From: Plasmodium relictum | Taxonomy: Eukaryota; Apicomplexa; Aconoidasida; Haemosporida; Plasmodiidae | Assembly: GCF_900005765.1 (NCBI RefSeq) | Contig: NC_041681.1 | Span: 186,001 to 250,000, forward strand | Length of the DNA stretch: 64,000 bases | Direction: 5' to 3' | Part shown: positions 1-13,160 of the stretch, in pieces | Position numbering within the stretch: the stretch's first letter is position 1 | Layout of the letters: each line of letters opens with the position of its first letter | Translations under genes and position numbers: made by a program | Notes under the pieces: model-generated | Databases searched by the model: none | Seen by the model: only the letters and a program-made list of their open reading frames with translations | What the model was told of the DNA's origin: nothing

Positions 1-134
1 TTTGATACTTTCTTTTTATAATAATGTTTTTAATCTATTTTTTTTTTTCTCTCATATATTATTTTACGATTTCCATTTTTCTTCCTTATGTAATTTATTG
101 CTTTTCCAATTCTTTGTAAAAATAATAGTTTCAG

Positions 135-244
135 ACAAAAAAAAAAGAGGAAAAATATTAAAAACTATATACTCAAAAAGATATTTATATGAGAACAAAT
201 ATAAATTCATTTATATTCTATTATCTATTATAAAGGGAATTTAA
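135..244 (+). CDS. Possible terminal exon of a gene lying to the left
   Basis: A reading frame open from the left edge ends at a TAA at 244. A T-rich stretch finishing in TTTCAG at about 129-134 looks like a splice acceptor. The sequence after it encodes a Lys/Tyr-rich tail of about 36 residues ending IIKGI. The preceding Phe-rich translation is typical of intron rather than coding sequence. No product can be recognised. An RYLYE match to the RxLxE export motif lies in it, but without a clear signal sequence or start I give it no weight. It may simply be intergenic. Confidence 0.25.
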
Positions 245-1124
245 TATATATTTAAAAATATTAAATTTATTCTTTTAATTTGAAAAAAAGTTTCAATTGT
301 GATTTAAAATTTATATAATATTTTCTTCGTATACTTATATATTTCTTTTTTCTTTTTATTATAATTATTTTTCCTTCTTTCTTTATCACATTGTATAGTT
401 TATTTCATTTTTTCACTACAAATAACTTTGTGCAAAATTCCTTTTTTTTATTTTAATAATAATCCCCATAAGATAGAAAAAAATTAGGTTATGATATGAG
501 TTGTATATTTACAAATTAATCTAATATTTTATTTCTTCATATATATTCTTAATTTAATTTTCTTTTTTCTAGTAATATGAAAATTCTTTTTAAACTTTTT
601 TGTTTTTATTTTATATTATTTTTAACATAACCTTATATGAAAAATGCTTGTTTTTTTATTAAAAAAAATGCAATATTAAAGTATTACTGATTTTATTTTT
701 TATTTTATTTTATTTTATTTTATATATATATATAAATGTTTCATAGAATAACAATTGTGATTCAAGTTATTCCATTTTTTTTCTTTTTTATATATAATTT
801 ATCAAAGATAAATAAAACTTTACAATTTTGAATTTTCAAGTTTTTTCAGGATAAATTTATATTTATATAGAAATTTTTTTTCTATTATTTATTGGAAATA
901 TATTTCTTTCCTTTCATATGAAAATGGAGGTATATTATTTTCATTGCATCTTAATATAAAAATATTATTATACTTTCATTTATCCATTTAATTAAATCCA
1001 TAGAAAATATATATAAAGAAAAAAAATTTATAAAGTAATTATTTATCTATAATTTTTTTTAACACACTTCAATATTTATATATGTTTAATATAGTAATAA
1101 TATTACAAAAGATTATAGTAGAAC
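245..1124. other. Intergenic region upstream of glyoxalase II
   Basis: AT-rich spacer of about 880 bases with homopolymer runs and a short TTTTA repeat near 700-722. It probably holds the promoter and 5' UTR of the glyoxalase II gene. I see no coding sequence or RNA gene. Confidence 0.5.
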
Positions 1125-2574
1125 ATGATAAATAAATATGTAAAATTATATATATATATATTAAATATTGTAAATTATGTAGTCTTTCAACGTTTTTTTT
1201 TCTTTTCTATGTTTTTTTTTATATTAGCCAAGTGCTGAAATACATATTGTTCCTGTTTTAAGTGATAACTTTTCTTATATTATAATTGATAAGTAATATA
1301 ATATGAACATATAAAAAAAAAAAATTGAATATGTAAAATTAATATAAAATATATAATGTCTACAAAAAAAATAAATACATTTTTTAAAATTAATTTTTAT
1401 TCATAGAAAAACAAGAAAAGCAGCTTGCGTAGATCCTGCAGAACCAGAAAAAGTAGAACTTTTCTTTATCAAACTTTCTTTAGATATTTTTTTATTATTA
1501 TCTATATCTATTTTTTTTTTTTTTTGTAAAATTAAGGTTTTAAGAAAAATAGAAAATTTGAATATTGAATTAGAATACGTTTTATGTACTCATCATCATT
1601 ATGATCATTCAGGTTAAAAATATATACACACATATATTTACACATATGTATATATATGTTTTAAAGTATTATTTTCTTTTTTTTCATTTTTTCATATTTT
1701 TTTATTTTTAAAAGGGGGAAATGTATATATAAGAGATTTAAAAAAAAATATAAAAGTTGTTGGCTCTGCATATGAACAAACTCCAGGTGTTAATGAAAAA
1801 ATGTATGATGATCAAGTTATACATTTAGGTAAATAAAAAAAAATTAAACCATGTTTTGATTTTCATATAATAAATTAAAATATATATATATATTTTTTAT
1901 ATATATATTAGGAGAATTGTGTATAAAGGCTATTCACGCACCATGTCATACGAAAGGGCATCTTTTATATTATGTTTATAAAATCGATAAGAATGAAAAA
2001 GAAGATGAAAATTACTCCCCCATTTTATTTACAGGAGATACTTTATTTATAGCTGGATGTGGTAGATTTTTTGAAGGGAATGCAAAAGATATGTTTAATA
2101 ATTTTAAAAAAATAAAAAGCATGAGAAAAGAAACATTAATTTATTGTGGCCATGAGTATACACTCAAAAATTTAAAGTAAAAAAAAATATATATATGTTT
2201 GCTATAATGCACATAATTTTGTGACTTTATTATATTAATATACTATGTTCTTTTAATAAATTTTTTATCTATATATCAAACGATTAATTCCTTTTAAACT
2301 AATTCTTCTTTTTACTTTATTTTAATTATGCATAAAAAAAAAAAAAAATTATAGGTTTGCTTTGTCTATAGAAAAAGATAATGAACATATGAGAAATAAA
2401 ATGAAAGAAGTTGAACAAAAAATTAAAAATAAAAAACATTCAGTACCATCAACAGTAGAAGAGGAAAATTTAATAAACCCTTTTTTTAGAACACACTGTT
2501 ATTTTAATAAATTTAATACAAATGATGAAATAAAAATTTTAGATAAATTAAGGGAATTGAAAAATAATTTTTAA
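1125..2574 (+). CDS. GLO2: Glyoxalase II (hydroxyacylglutathione hydrolase), cytosolic type
   Basis: Hydrolyses S-D-lactoylglutathione to D-lactate and glutathione, the second step of methylglyoxal detoxification. Seven exons fit with correct phases: 1125-1139, 1228-1292, 1407-1452, 1537-1612, 1715-1828, 1912-2176 and 2355-2574, giving 266 residues, the usual length for the Plasmodium cytosolic enzyme. The metallo-beta-lactamase metal ligands are visible: THHHYDHSG at the end of exon 4, HAPCHTKGH and FTGDTLF in exon 6, and YCGHEYT before the last junction. The C-terminal substrate-binding part (exon 7, INPFFRTHCY) is also present. No long targeting extension is seen, so a cytosolic location is likely. 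The five-codon first exon is inferred from an ATG and a GTAAAA donor in the right phase and is the least certain piece. Intron 3 (1453-1536) is 84 bases long and has no in-frame stop. Confidence 0.93.
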
Positions 2575-2990
2575 TTTTATTTTTACTTTTTTTGAAATAA
2601 GAAAAAAGAAGTAACCTTAAGTTTTTATGTAAATTCGACATTAATAAGGAATAATTAAAAGTTTAATTTAAAATTTTATTTATATAATTGTGTAAATAAA
2701 ATATTTAAATATTTTCTTATTTTATTTTAAAAAAAAAAAAAAAAAAAAGCATAAGACTATACTAAAAAGGTTTAAACTTATGAACATAAAAAAAAAAAAA
2801 TATGTCTAAAACTATTTGCTATATTTAAATTTAAATAAAATAAACATACATAATTAAATGAAATATATATATATATATATTTATCTATTACTATTTTAAA
2901 ATATAATGAAAGTAAAAGTAAATAATAATAAAATTATTTAAGAAATGAAGTTAATACAAAAAACTGACGTATTTGAGAAAAAAATAATAA
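2575..2990. other. Convergent 3' intergenic region
   Basis: About 415 bases between the stop codons of glyoxalase II and the NYN gene, with A runs and an (AT) tract near 2860-2882. It presumably holds both 3' UTRs and polyadenylation sites. Nothing else is visible. Confidence 0.5.
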
Positions 2991-5900
2991 TTATATATGT
3001 TTTTCAAACAATGCATTTAATATATATTTTAGTGGCTTTTTTGTTACGTCTAGATAGAAACCTTTTTGTTTATCATAACTGTGTTTTACTACATAGTATG
3101 ATATAATATTCTTTATTTCTTTATATGATTCATCTTTTTTTATATCGGTAAAATTGTCATTTGAAATTACACAACCATCTAAAGAATAAATTTAAAAAAA
3201 AAAAAAAAAATATGTTAAAGTTTTATAATAATGAAAATCTTATTAAACATATAGGTGTTACTAAATTTTTTTTTTTTTTTTCTTACTTCTATGAGAGGCT
3301 ATTTGTAATATTAGAACATCATCGTAAGTTCTTTGTTTAATTATTTCTCCATTACAGTTATGATAATATTTTTCATTGCTTATTAATATAACATTTAATT
3401 TAATTAATTGTTCAAGATATGAATAATTAAATAATTTTTTATTTCTTAAAAAATATTCATTCCCTTTTTTTGTTACAGGATTTAAAACTATAATGATGTC
3501 TTCTACATTCTTTTTTTTAAAAAATAAATAGGATTCATGTAACAGATAACAATCATAAATTGTTGTTAAATGGTTTTCATAGAAATTAAAACTTTTTTCA
3601 TTTATTAGTTTAGCACACACATTAGCTCCATCTATAATGATTGGTCTAAACTTAAATCCTTCAACGGGATATATATCAAATCCGTTTATAAAATTCAATA
3701 AATATGAGTAACAATAATTATATAAATCTTTCTTCGTTTTGCTATACCCATAAAAGAATTTAACTTGATTTAAAGGCTTTATATTATAAATTGATAACGT
3801 TTGAGAACTTAGCATAGAAGTAATATTTAATAATTCTTTCGGTATACATAATGGTTTTGCAACTTGAGATGAATCAGTTATATTGGCATCATTATTTTTT
3901 ATTTTTGCGATTTCATTACTTCCCACTTTATTTTTATTCAATTTATCATTACTATTATTATTATTAGTTACAATATTATTTGTTGAATTATTTGGTTTTT
4001 CTTTAGTAATATTTTGTTCTTTTTCATCTAATTCATCAGATGAACTTATATTCAATTTTCTTTTTAACAACAAAGCCTTATATGGTTGTTCTTTATATAA
4101 AAAGTTAAAAGAAATTTTTCTATCTTCTTTTATATAATCTTTATTTTTTATTGATAACAATTCTTCTTTTTCATTGTCATTTATGTTATTTACAATATTT
4201 TCTTCTACATTATTTTTTTTGTTAATGTTCTTTATTTTTATATCATTTTTAACTCTTTCTTTTTCTAAAAAAATATTCATTACATCTTTTTTTTCATTTA
4301 TTTCCCCTTTTTTTGATATTTTTTTTTTTTTCCCTTTTTTACTATCATTTGCAAATGATAATACATTATTATTATTATTAATATTATTATCTTTATTGTT
4401 ATTATTACTATTATTCTTATCATGACTACATTTTACTATATTTTCATATAATATGTTCTTTTTCTTAGAATCATGAAATATAATATCAATTTCTACAGAA
4501 CAATATTTCATTTTCATCTCTTTAAAATCTAAATACAAAACATTTGTATCACCTTGTAAAGCTTTATAATCTAACAAAAGTTCATCAAAATTTTCTAATT
4601 TTTCTTCTTCACTATTAATAAACTTTTTTTCTAAGTTTACATTATGTAAGCTAAAAAGTTCATCTACTAAACAAATTAAATCATTGTTTATTTCATAAAA
4701 ATTTAAATCGATGTTAAAATTACTAACATTATTATAATAATAAAATTCATAATACAATATTACAACACTATATAAATTTTTACTTAATAGAGCAATGGAA
4801 TTATTTTTCATTTTTATGTTTTCTTTATTTTTTATACTAGATAAATATCCATATATCAGTTTAATATCAGAAGGAAATATTAAATTCTCTATATATGGCA
4901 TACTTCTCTCTTCTACACTTATTTTTTTTATTTCATTATCTTTATTTTGTTTTTCTTCATTCTTTGAAATGTTTTTAATTTCCATGTCTTCTTTTTTTTT
5001 TTCTTCATTTTGTATAGTACCCTTAATTTTGTTATCTTCCTTTACATTATTTTTACATTCTCCTAGTGTTTTGTTTTCTTTATTTTTTTCAATACTTTTA
5101 ACTGAGTTATCATCCTTTTTTTTTTTTTCTTCTAAATTATTTTTATTTTCTTCATCTCTTTTTCTTTCTTCATTTTTTAAATTATTTTTAATTTCACTAC
5201 TTTCCTTAATTTTATTTTTTTCATTTTTTACATTTTTTTTCATTTCATCATCGCCTTTTTTCTTGTTTTCTTCTTTTGCATTACATTTATTTTTTAAATA
5301 TATTTTATTTTTTTTCTCATCTATATGTACACTATTTTTAACTTCATTAATTATTTTTTTTTCATTTTTTACGTTATCTTTACTTCCAAAAAATATTTTT
5401 TCTACTTTTGCACCATTTTCAATTTCATTATTTTTTTTATTTTCATCACTCTTTATATCATTTTTAATTTCCATATTTATATTTTTCTCTTTACTTTTTG
5501 CATTATATTTTATTTCTTCATCTTTTAGATTATTTTTAATTTCATCACTTAATTTTTTATTTGTTACATTGTTTTCAATCTTATGCACTATTTTTTCTCC
5601 ATATTTTTCATTACTTTCAATTTCATTAATTATTTTTTTTTTTTCAATTGTTTCATTATCCTTGATATCCATGTCTATTTTTTTTTCATCCTTCACATCA
5701 TTTTCAATTTCATTTACTACCTTTTTTTCTTCAATTTTCTCATTATTTTTAATTTTTGGGTCTATTTTTTCTTCATCTTTTATATCATTTTTAATTTCAT
5801 TTATTTCCTTTTCCCCTTCAACTTTAATATTAATTTCACCTATTTTTTTTTCTGTATCATTTTCCTTATTTTTAATTTTAGCAACTGCATTTGCATCATC

Positions 5901-8900
5901 CTTTTCATAATTTTCAATTTTTTTTTTTACTTCTTCTTTTTCTATATTTCTATTTTCTTCATATGCATTTTTTTTCTCTTGATCTAACTTTTTTTTTTCA
6001 TCTTCTATTTTTTTTCTTTCGCAATTTAAAATATTTTTTTCATTTTCAATTTTATCCTTTAGTTCTCCTATTAACTGCTCTTTTAATTGATTTTTTTTAA
6101 TATGCAATTTTTTATTTTCAATCTGAAATTTTATTTTAATTATTTTATCAAACGGTATTTTTTTATATTTTACTTTTTTTCTATTCTTATTTAAAACTTT
6201 CCTTTTTTCTGTTGGTACTATTGTTTTTTCTTCATTTATCCTTTCTATTCTCAAAGGCAAATTTTTTTTTTCTTGATCTAATTTTTTTTTTTCATCTTCT
6301 AATTTTATTTTATCTTCATCTAGTTTTTTTATTTCTGTATTTAAAACTTTTCTTTTATCTTCTAATTTTATATTATCATCATCCAGTTTTTTTCTTCCTT
6401 CTTCTAATATTATTTTATCGTCATTTATTTTTTTTCTTTTTTCATCTATTTTTATTTTATCTTCATCTAGTTTTTTTCTTTCTTCGTCTATTTTTATTTT
6501 GCCTTCATCTAATTTTTTTTTTTCATCTTCTAATTTTATTTTATCTTCATTTATTTTTTTTATTTCTGTATTTAATATTTTTCTTTTATCTTCTAACTTT
6601 ATATTATCGTCATCCAGTTTTTTTCTTCCTTCTTCTAATTTTATATTATCATCATTTAATTTTTTTCTTTTTTCATCTATTTTTATTTTATCTTCATCTA
6701 GTTTTTTTTTTTCTTCGTCTATTTTTATTTTATCATCGTTTAGTTTTTTTATTTCTGTATTTAAAACTTTTCTTTTGTCCTCTAATTTTATATTATCATC
6801 ATCCAGTTTTTTTCTTCTTTCCTCTATTTTTATTTTATCTTCATTTAGCTTTTCTCTCTCTTCATCTATTTTTTTTTTATCTTCATCTAGATTTTTTCTT
6901 CTTTCCTCTAGTTTTATTTTATCTTCATTTAGTTTCTTTATTTCTATGTTTAACATTTTTCTTTTATCTTCTAATTTTATATTATCGTCATCCAATTTTT
7001 TTCTTCCTTCTTCTAATATTATTTTATCATCATTTATTTTTTTTCTTTTTTCATCTATTTTTATTTTATCTTCTAAATTTATATTATCGTTATTTATTTT
7101 TTTTCTTCCTTCTTCTATTTTTATTTTATCTTCATTTAATTTTTTTATTTCTATATTTAACACTTTTCTTTTCTCTTCCAACTTTATATTATCTCCATCT
7201 AATTTTTTTCTTTCTTCGTCTATTCTTATTTTATCTTCATTTAATTTTTTTATTTCTATATTTAACATTTTTCTTTTATCTTCTAATTTTATATTATCAT
7301 CATCCAGTTTTTTTCTTCTTTCCTCTATTTTTATTTTATCTTCATTTATTTTTTTTCTTCCTTCATCTATTTTTATTTTATCTTCATCTAGATTTTTTCT
7401 TCCTTCCTCTAGTTTTATTTTATCTTCATTTAGTTTCTTTATTTCTATATTTAACATTTTTCTTTTATCTTCTAATTTTATATTATCATCATCCAATTTT
7501 TTTCTTTCTTTCTCTATTTTTATTTTATCTTCATCTATTTTTGTTCGTCCTTCCTCTATTTTATTTTTATTTTTATTTATTTCATTTTTTTCTCCATCTA
7601 CCATTTTATCTTCATCTATTTTTTTTTTATCTTCATTTAGTTTTTTAATCTTTATATTTAACACTTTTCTTTTGTCTTCTAATTTTATATTATCATCATT
7701 TATTTTTTTTCTTTCTTCGTCTATTTTTACTTTATCTTCATCTAGTTGTTTTCTTCTTTCATCCAATCTTATTTTATCTTCATTTATTTTTTTTCTTTTT
7801 TCATCTATTTTTATTTTATCTTCATCTAGTTTTTTTCTTCCTTCCTCTAGTTTTATTTTATCTTCATTTAGTTTTTTTATTTCTATATTTAATATTTTTC
7901 TTTTATCATCTAATTTTATATTATCATTATCCAGTTTTTTTTTTCCTTCCTCTATAGTTATTTTGTCTTCATTTATTTTTTTTTTTTCTTCCTCTATTTT
8001 TAATTTATCTTCATTTAGTTTTTTTCTATCTTCGTCTATTTTTTTTTTATTTTCATTTAGTTTTTTTCTTCCTTCCTCTATTTTTATTTTATTTTCATTT
8101 AGTTTTCTTATTTCCCTATTTAATATTTTTCTTTTATGTTCTATTTTTATTGTATCTTCATCTTGTTTTTTTTTTCTTTCATCTAATTTTATATTATCTT
8201 TTTTTATTTTTCTTCTTTCTTCGTCTATTTTTACTTTATCTTCATCTAGTTGTTTTCTTCTTTTATCTAATTTTATAGTGTCTTCTTTTATTTTTATTCC
8301 TCCTTCCTCTATTTTTTTTTTTATTTGTATATCTAATATTTTTCTTTTATTATCTAATTTTATATTATCTTCGTCTATTTTTTTTCTCTTATTTTCTAAA
8401 TTTATTTTATCTTCATTTAGTTTTTTTCTTTCTTCCTCTATTTCTTTTTTCATTTCTAAATCTGATTTTTCTTTTTCATTTGTTAAATCTTTTTTTATTG
8501 TTTCATTTAATTCTTTATTTACTACTTCTGTTTTTGTATCATTTTCTACTAATAACATTGTATTATTTTTATATGGTTGTGCTATTGAACTATCTAATTT
8601 ATTTTTGATTATTCCACACGATGTATCATTTTTGTTATGTATTGATTTTTCATCTTGATGTTCTAATTCTTTTTTATCTAAGCTTTTACATTTGTTTAAT
8701 TTTCTTGGATATCTTTTTAATCTTTTTTCACCTAAATATATTTCTTCTAACAAATCTAGCATTCCTTTTTCTTTTTCAAAATTTTTCTCCATATCATAAT
8801 AAATTTTGCAATAATATTCTAAATTTTTTGTTTGAATAAATTCATTTTTTTTTATTTCTATTTGCAAAATTGTTTTTATATCTTCTAATTTTTTTTTAAT

Positions 8901-10613
8901 TTCTTCGAGATCTTTATTTCTTTCTCCTAGTTCCTTTTTTTTTCTTTCATATAATTTACCTTGTTTTTTTGGTGGCATCTCTTTTTTTTTATCACATAAT
9001 TCGGTTTCTTCTTTTACAAGTTTTTGCACTTTAATTTCTACATTTGCATTTGGATTGATTCTATTTACAATCATGCACTTATTTTTTGATATTTCCTTGT
9101 TAGTATCTGATTTTTCACCTTTATCTAATAGAGTAGGTTTAATTGGCACAAAATCATATATAGGAAATATTCTCTTAATATTATTTTTAAATTTATTCGA
9201 AAGTTCCTTATTATTTTTAACCTTTTTATTTTCGTTTTTTTTTTTTAATTTTTTCTTTTTTTTATATGATTTATTGTAATTGATATTAATAAAATCAGGA
9301 GAAATGTACTTAAAACTCTTAAAAATACAATTACTACTTGTTGTATTTTTACTATTACATTTATTTATTTTTTTTATTATTTTGATTAACTTATTATTTT
9401 TTTTACTATTAGCAGACTTTTTAGAATTTTTTTTTTTAACTTTACTATTACTATCAGTAATAGCCTTTTTATTACTGCCGTTATTACTATTAATATAATT
9501 ATTATTATTATTGCTATTAATACAATTAGTATTGTTATTACATAATATATTAAAGTTATTATTAATATTATCGTTACTATATTGTCTATCATCAACTCTT
9601 TCTATTTCATCATGCTTACTTTTAATATTGTTATCTATTAAATAAACCTTAAGTAAATTTTTACTAAAAATATCAAAATTATTCATATAATAATATATAT
9701 AACCATGAGTACTAAATATATTATTCTTTTTGAATTCATTACACAAACTATTGTTATATGCATCGTTTGCATTGTTTAAATTATTTATATTACTATCACT
9801 TGAATTAAGTATATTGCTTTTATTCAAATTATTTATATTACTATCATTTCCATTAAGTGTACTTCTTTTATCTAAATTATTTATATTATTTTTATCAATA
9901 TTATTTATACTATTCTTATTTAAATTATTTATATTACTATCATTTGAATTAAGTATATTACTTCTATTCAAATTGTTTATATTTTTATTACTAGTAATTA
10001 CTTTATTTACATTATCCTTTTTTGTTTTTTCATTATTTGAAGTATTATTAATGAATTTCCACTTTTTAGATGGTGATAGCAAGTTCATTACATCTTTCTC
10101 TGTTGAGATTATATCATCATTGAAAGTATAAATTTTAGCATAATTGGGATTCTGATCATATCTTTTTTTTATTTCTTTTAAATTAATACATCTTTTATGG
10201 TATTGTATATAATAATTTTTATATTTAATAAGCGTTTTCTTATTTTTAACTTCCTTTTGTTCATTTTTATTTACTTCATTTTCTTTTTCATTATTTTCAA
10301 CTTTTTTTATTTCTTCTATAGGTACACAATTCCCGTTAGTAAATTTTATTTTATTGTTTCCAAAATTTGTTTTTATATTTTTTTCATCATTGTTTTTATC
10401 CTTCAAAATTAAATTATTAGGATATGTTTTTTCTCTAGAATACGTATTATTTTTAATTTTTTCTGATTTTAATTCTGTAATCCTACTTTCTGAATTAAAA
10501 ATAGATTTATATTTATTTTTATCAGAGGAAAACCCATCTATTTCATTTCCATTTTCTTTTTTGTTTATTTTTTTTTTAAAAAAGTATGTTGTTTTATCTT
10601 TTACATAATTCAT
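2991..10613 (-). CDS. Giant coiled-coil protein with C-terminal NYN/Zc3h12a-like ribonuclease domain
   Basis: Two exons: 10613 down to 3287, and 3178 down to 2991, joined in phase to give about 2,504 residues. The ATG at 10611-10613 is used. Residues 1-700 are Asn/Lys-rich. Residues about 725-1450 are a long charged coiled coil built on repeated KKLDEDKIKI-type heptads, followed by more Lys/Glu/Asn sequence. The C-terminal ~180 residues match the NYN (PIN-like) domain of Regnase-1/Zc3h12a. Acidic residues lie where the metal-binding ones are expected: IIIDGANV (Asp about 2328), RTYDD (Asp about 2431-2432) and, after the intron, CVISNDNFTD. The second exon is needed to complete the active site. 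Proteins of this class are endoribonucleases acting on mRNA; activity here is inferred. There is no CCCH finger next to the domain, so targeting may depend on the coiled coil. Confidence 0.88.
6260..8450 (-). repeat. Coiled-coil coding repeat array
   Basis: About 2.2 kb inside the NYN gene encodes imperfect tandem repeats of heptad type, with recurring blocks such as KLNEDKIKIEEGRKKL and NIKLEDKRKxLNIEIK. The nucleotide repeats are diverged and alternate in order, which suggests repeated unequal exchange. The complementary strand is open for long distances only because of this composition. Confidence 0.85.
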
Positions 10614-13160
10614 AATTTTATCAAAAAAATTTGAGACTATATAAAATTTTTATGACCTAAAAATATTTAAATTGAGAATATGATATAATTTTACTAATAA
10701 AATATGATATAATCTTAACAATAAAATAAAAAAATATAGGTACATTTTTTTTTTAACTTTTTAGAAGATACATAAATTTCTGTAAATATATCTTGTCTTA
10801 AATATAGTCATTATATTACCTTAACAATATTTAAAACTTTTGTCTACCTCTTTTTTTTTTTTATGTATATATATGTATTTTTATATAAATTCTTATTTAT
10901 TTTATTATTTATTTTATTATTTATTTTATTTATAATAATATTTGTAATTATCTTGTAAGTTAATGTTTCAGTTGTTTTTTTCTAGTAAAAAAAGAGATGT
11001 GTCAATTATCAATATGTTTTTAACTTTTATTCTTTCTCGTAAATCTAGTAAGGTATTTTTAAAATATCTTTAGTAATATATAATCACAAATATTACAAAA
11101 TTATATATATAAAAGTTTACGAAGTATTAAAAGGATTCAATTTAAGAATATTAATAAAAATTATTGCAACCAGTTAATATATATATCGAAAAAAATACAT
11201 TAGAATATTTCTGATAAATTGAATTGAACTTAACTTATTGTAAAATTCATATTAATATATTTTTTATACAGTATTTTTTAATTGCTGTTTTTTTTTTTTT
11301 TTATTTAAATTCGTCATTACTTTATGATGTTCTTTATAGAAGGTACACTTAAAACACCCTATGGAAAAAAAAGTTTTTTTTCCAAAAATTTATTCTTTAG
11401 AAATATAATAAATTATATCCAATAAATCTTCGGCATAAAATTAAAAATAAAAATATAATCGCAATAAAATAATTTTTTTTTTTTTTTTTAAATAAATGTT
11501 TGTCTTAGATATCCCTTTATCAAAAAGTAAATTTATTTGATTTCTTCCTAAATGCGTCTGGTATCTATAAGAATGAATATAATATACATTAATGATCCTT
11601 ATTTTTTTATATTATATTTTAGAGTATTTGAAATGTTTTTATCTATTATAATATAATTATTTTATGTAACCTCTTTTATTTTTGTTATTTATTTTATTCT
11701 TTTAATTTTTTTGATATTTTAATTTTTCTGTTATTTTTTATTTTATTTGATTGATTTTATTTTATTTTTTTTTAATATCCATGTTCAAGATATATGTGGA
11801 ATAAATCTTTCATTAATAAAAGACTTTTTTTTTTTTTTATTTTTAAATCGAATATTGTTTTATTGTTGTTCTATTATATATATATAGAGAGAATTTCCAT
11901 TATTTTTTTATATACTATGAAAAAAATTTGAAGATTATAAAACAAATATTTTTTTTTTTTTTTTTTTTTTTTTATGTAACCAAAGTTAACTATTTACAAA
12001 TAAAAATTCCAGGATTGAATCTTTTTTTTTTCTCTTTTTCACATAAATTTTTTTTTGGTTGTACATTTTTAATTAACAATTATCCTTGTTTATTTTTCTT
12101 ACTTTTTTTCTTTTAATTTTTTAAAATTATAGATATATATTTAAAAGAACAAATAAAATATTTTTAAATAATAAAATAGGTATGCTACATACCTTTTTAT
12201 CGAAGTATATGAACACAAATATAAAAATATTATCTATTAAAAGAGTTTCAATAAAGTTAGAGAAAATAGAAACCTTCATTAAACATTGAAAACCTTTTAA
12301 TAAGAAAAAAAAAAGAAAAAAAAAAAAATTATTTATAAATTATATATATTTTTTCTTATTTATATTATGTAAATCATAATGAGAAATATCTATTATGAAA
12401 AATCAGCATGTCTATATTTATTTTTTTTTTCTCTATTTATTTTTTTTGGAAAAAAACCTCATTTAGCATAATAGAAATACAATATGAAAAATGTACATGC
12501 TTGAATATTTTTCTAATCAAAATAGGAAAAAAGAAAAAGTAAATAATTAAAATTGAAGAAAAAACAAAAATGATATAACATGCTCTTATTCTGAAATTTT
12601 AATTTTAGAAATTAATAATTATGAAAATTTACTTGATATAAATGCGTACAACAATTTTATTTTAATAATTATGCTAATACTATTTTTTTTTTTTTTTCTC
12701 TCTTCAAAAATTTAAAATATATAATAATTGTTTTTCGCCGATCCTAATTTTATATACTTTATTATTATACATATGAAACATTTTTTTTTATAACTTCATT
12801 TACATTTATAAAAAAAAATTTTTTTCTTTTTTTATTTTTCTAATACTTATATTTTCCATTACCTTATGAATATATATTTTTAAAAATAATCATTTTTTTT
12901 TTTTTTTTTTAATATATATATATATATATATAAAGTAATTATTTGATAAACAATATTTAAAAAAAATGAAATTTAAAGTAGAAAAATGTGAAATTTTCAT
13001 TTTTCTCAATAAATAAAGTAGATACTTAAAATATTTAAAATAATTTTTTTAATTTATTTGGGAATTTTAACTAAATAGCTCATGAATACAAAGAAAAAAA
13101 GAAAAAGTGAAATAAAAAGGATGTATATAAGAATTCCGTTTATGTAAAGATTTAAAAAAA
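10614..13160. other. 2.5-kb divergent intergenic region
   Basis: Lies between the start of the NYN gene (-) and the small gene at 13161 (+), so it should carry both promoters. It is made of T and A runs with a few less AT-rich patches (near 11340-11365, 11550 and 12740). A T-rich frame at 11928-12116 does not look coding. I found no tRNA-like fold or second gene by eye. Confidence 0.45.

Noticed and set aside
135-244. RYLYE as a PEXEL-type export motif
   Set aside because: Five-residue matches are common in Lys/Tyr/Leu-rich sequence, and there is no defined start or signal sequence.
6212-8658. Plus-strand open frames of up to 719 codons opposite the NYN gene
   Set aside because: Their Ser/Phe/Leu-only products are the complement of the Lys/Glu/Asp/Ile coiled-coil repeats; no start context, domain or splice pattern supports them.
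11928-12116. Phe-rich 62-codon frame in the intergenic region
   Set aside because: Translation of T runs; composition matches intergenic DNA.
12730-12760. GC-containing patch (CGCCGATCC) as part of a tRNA or snoRNA
   Set aside because: Too short; no cloverleaf, C/D boxes or H/ACA layout found around it by eye.
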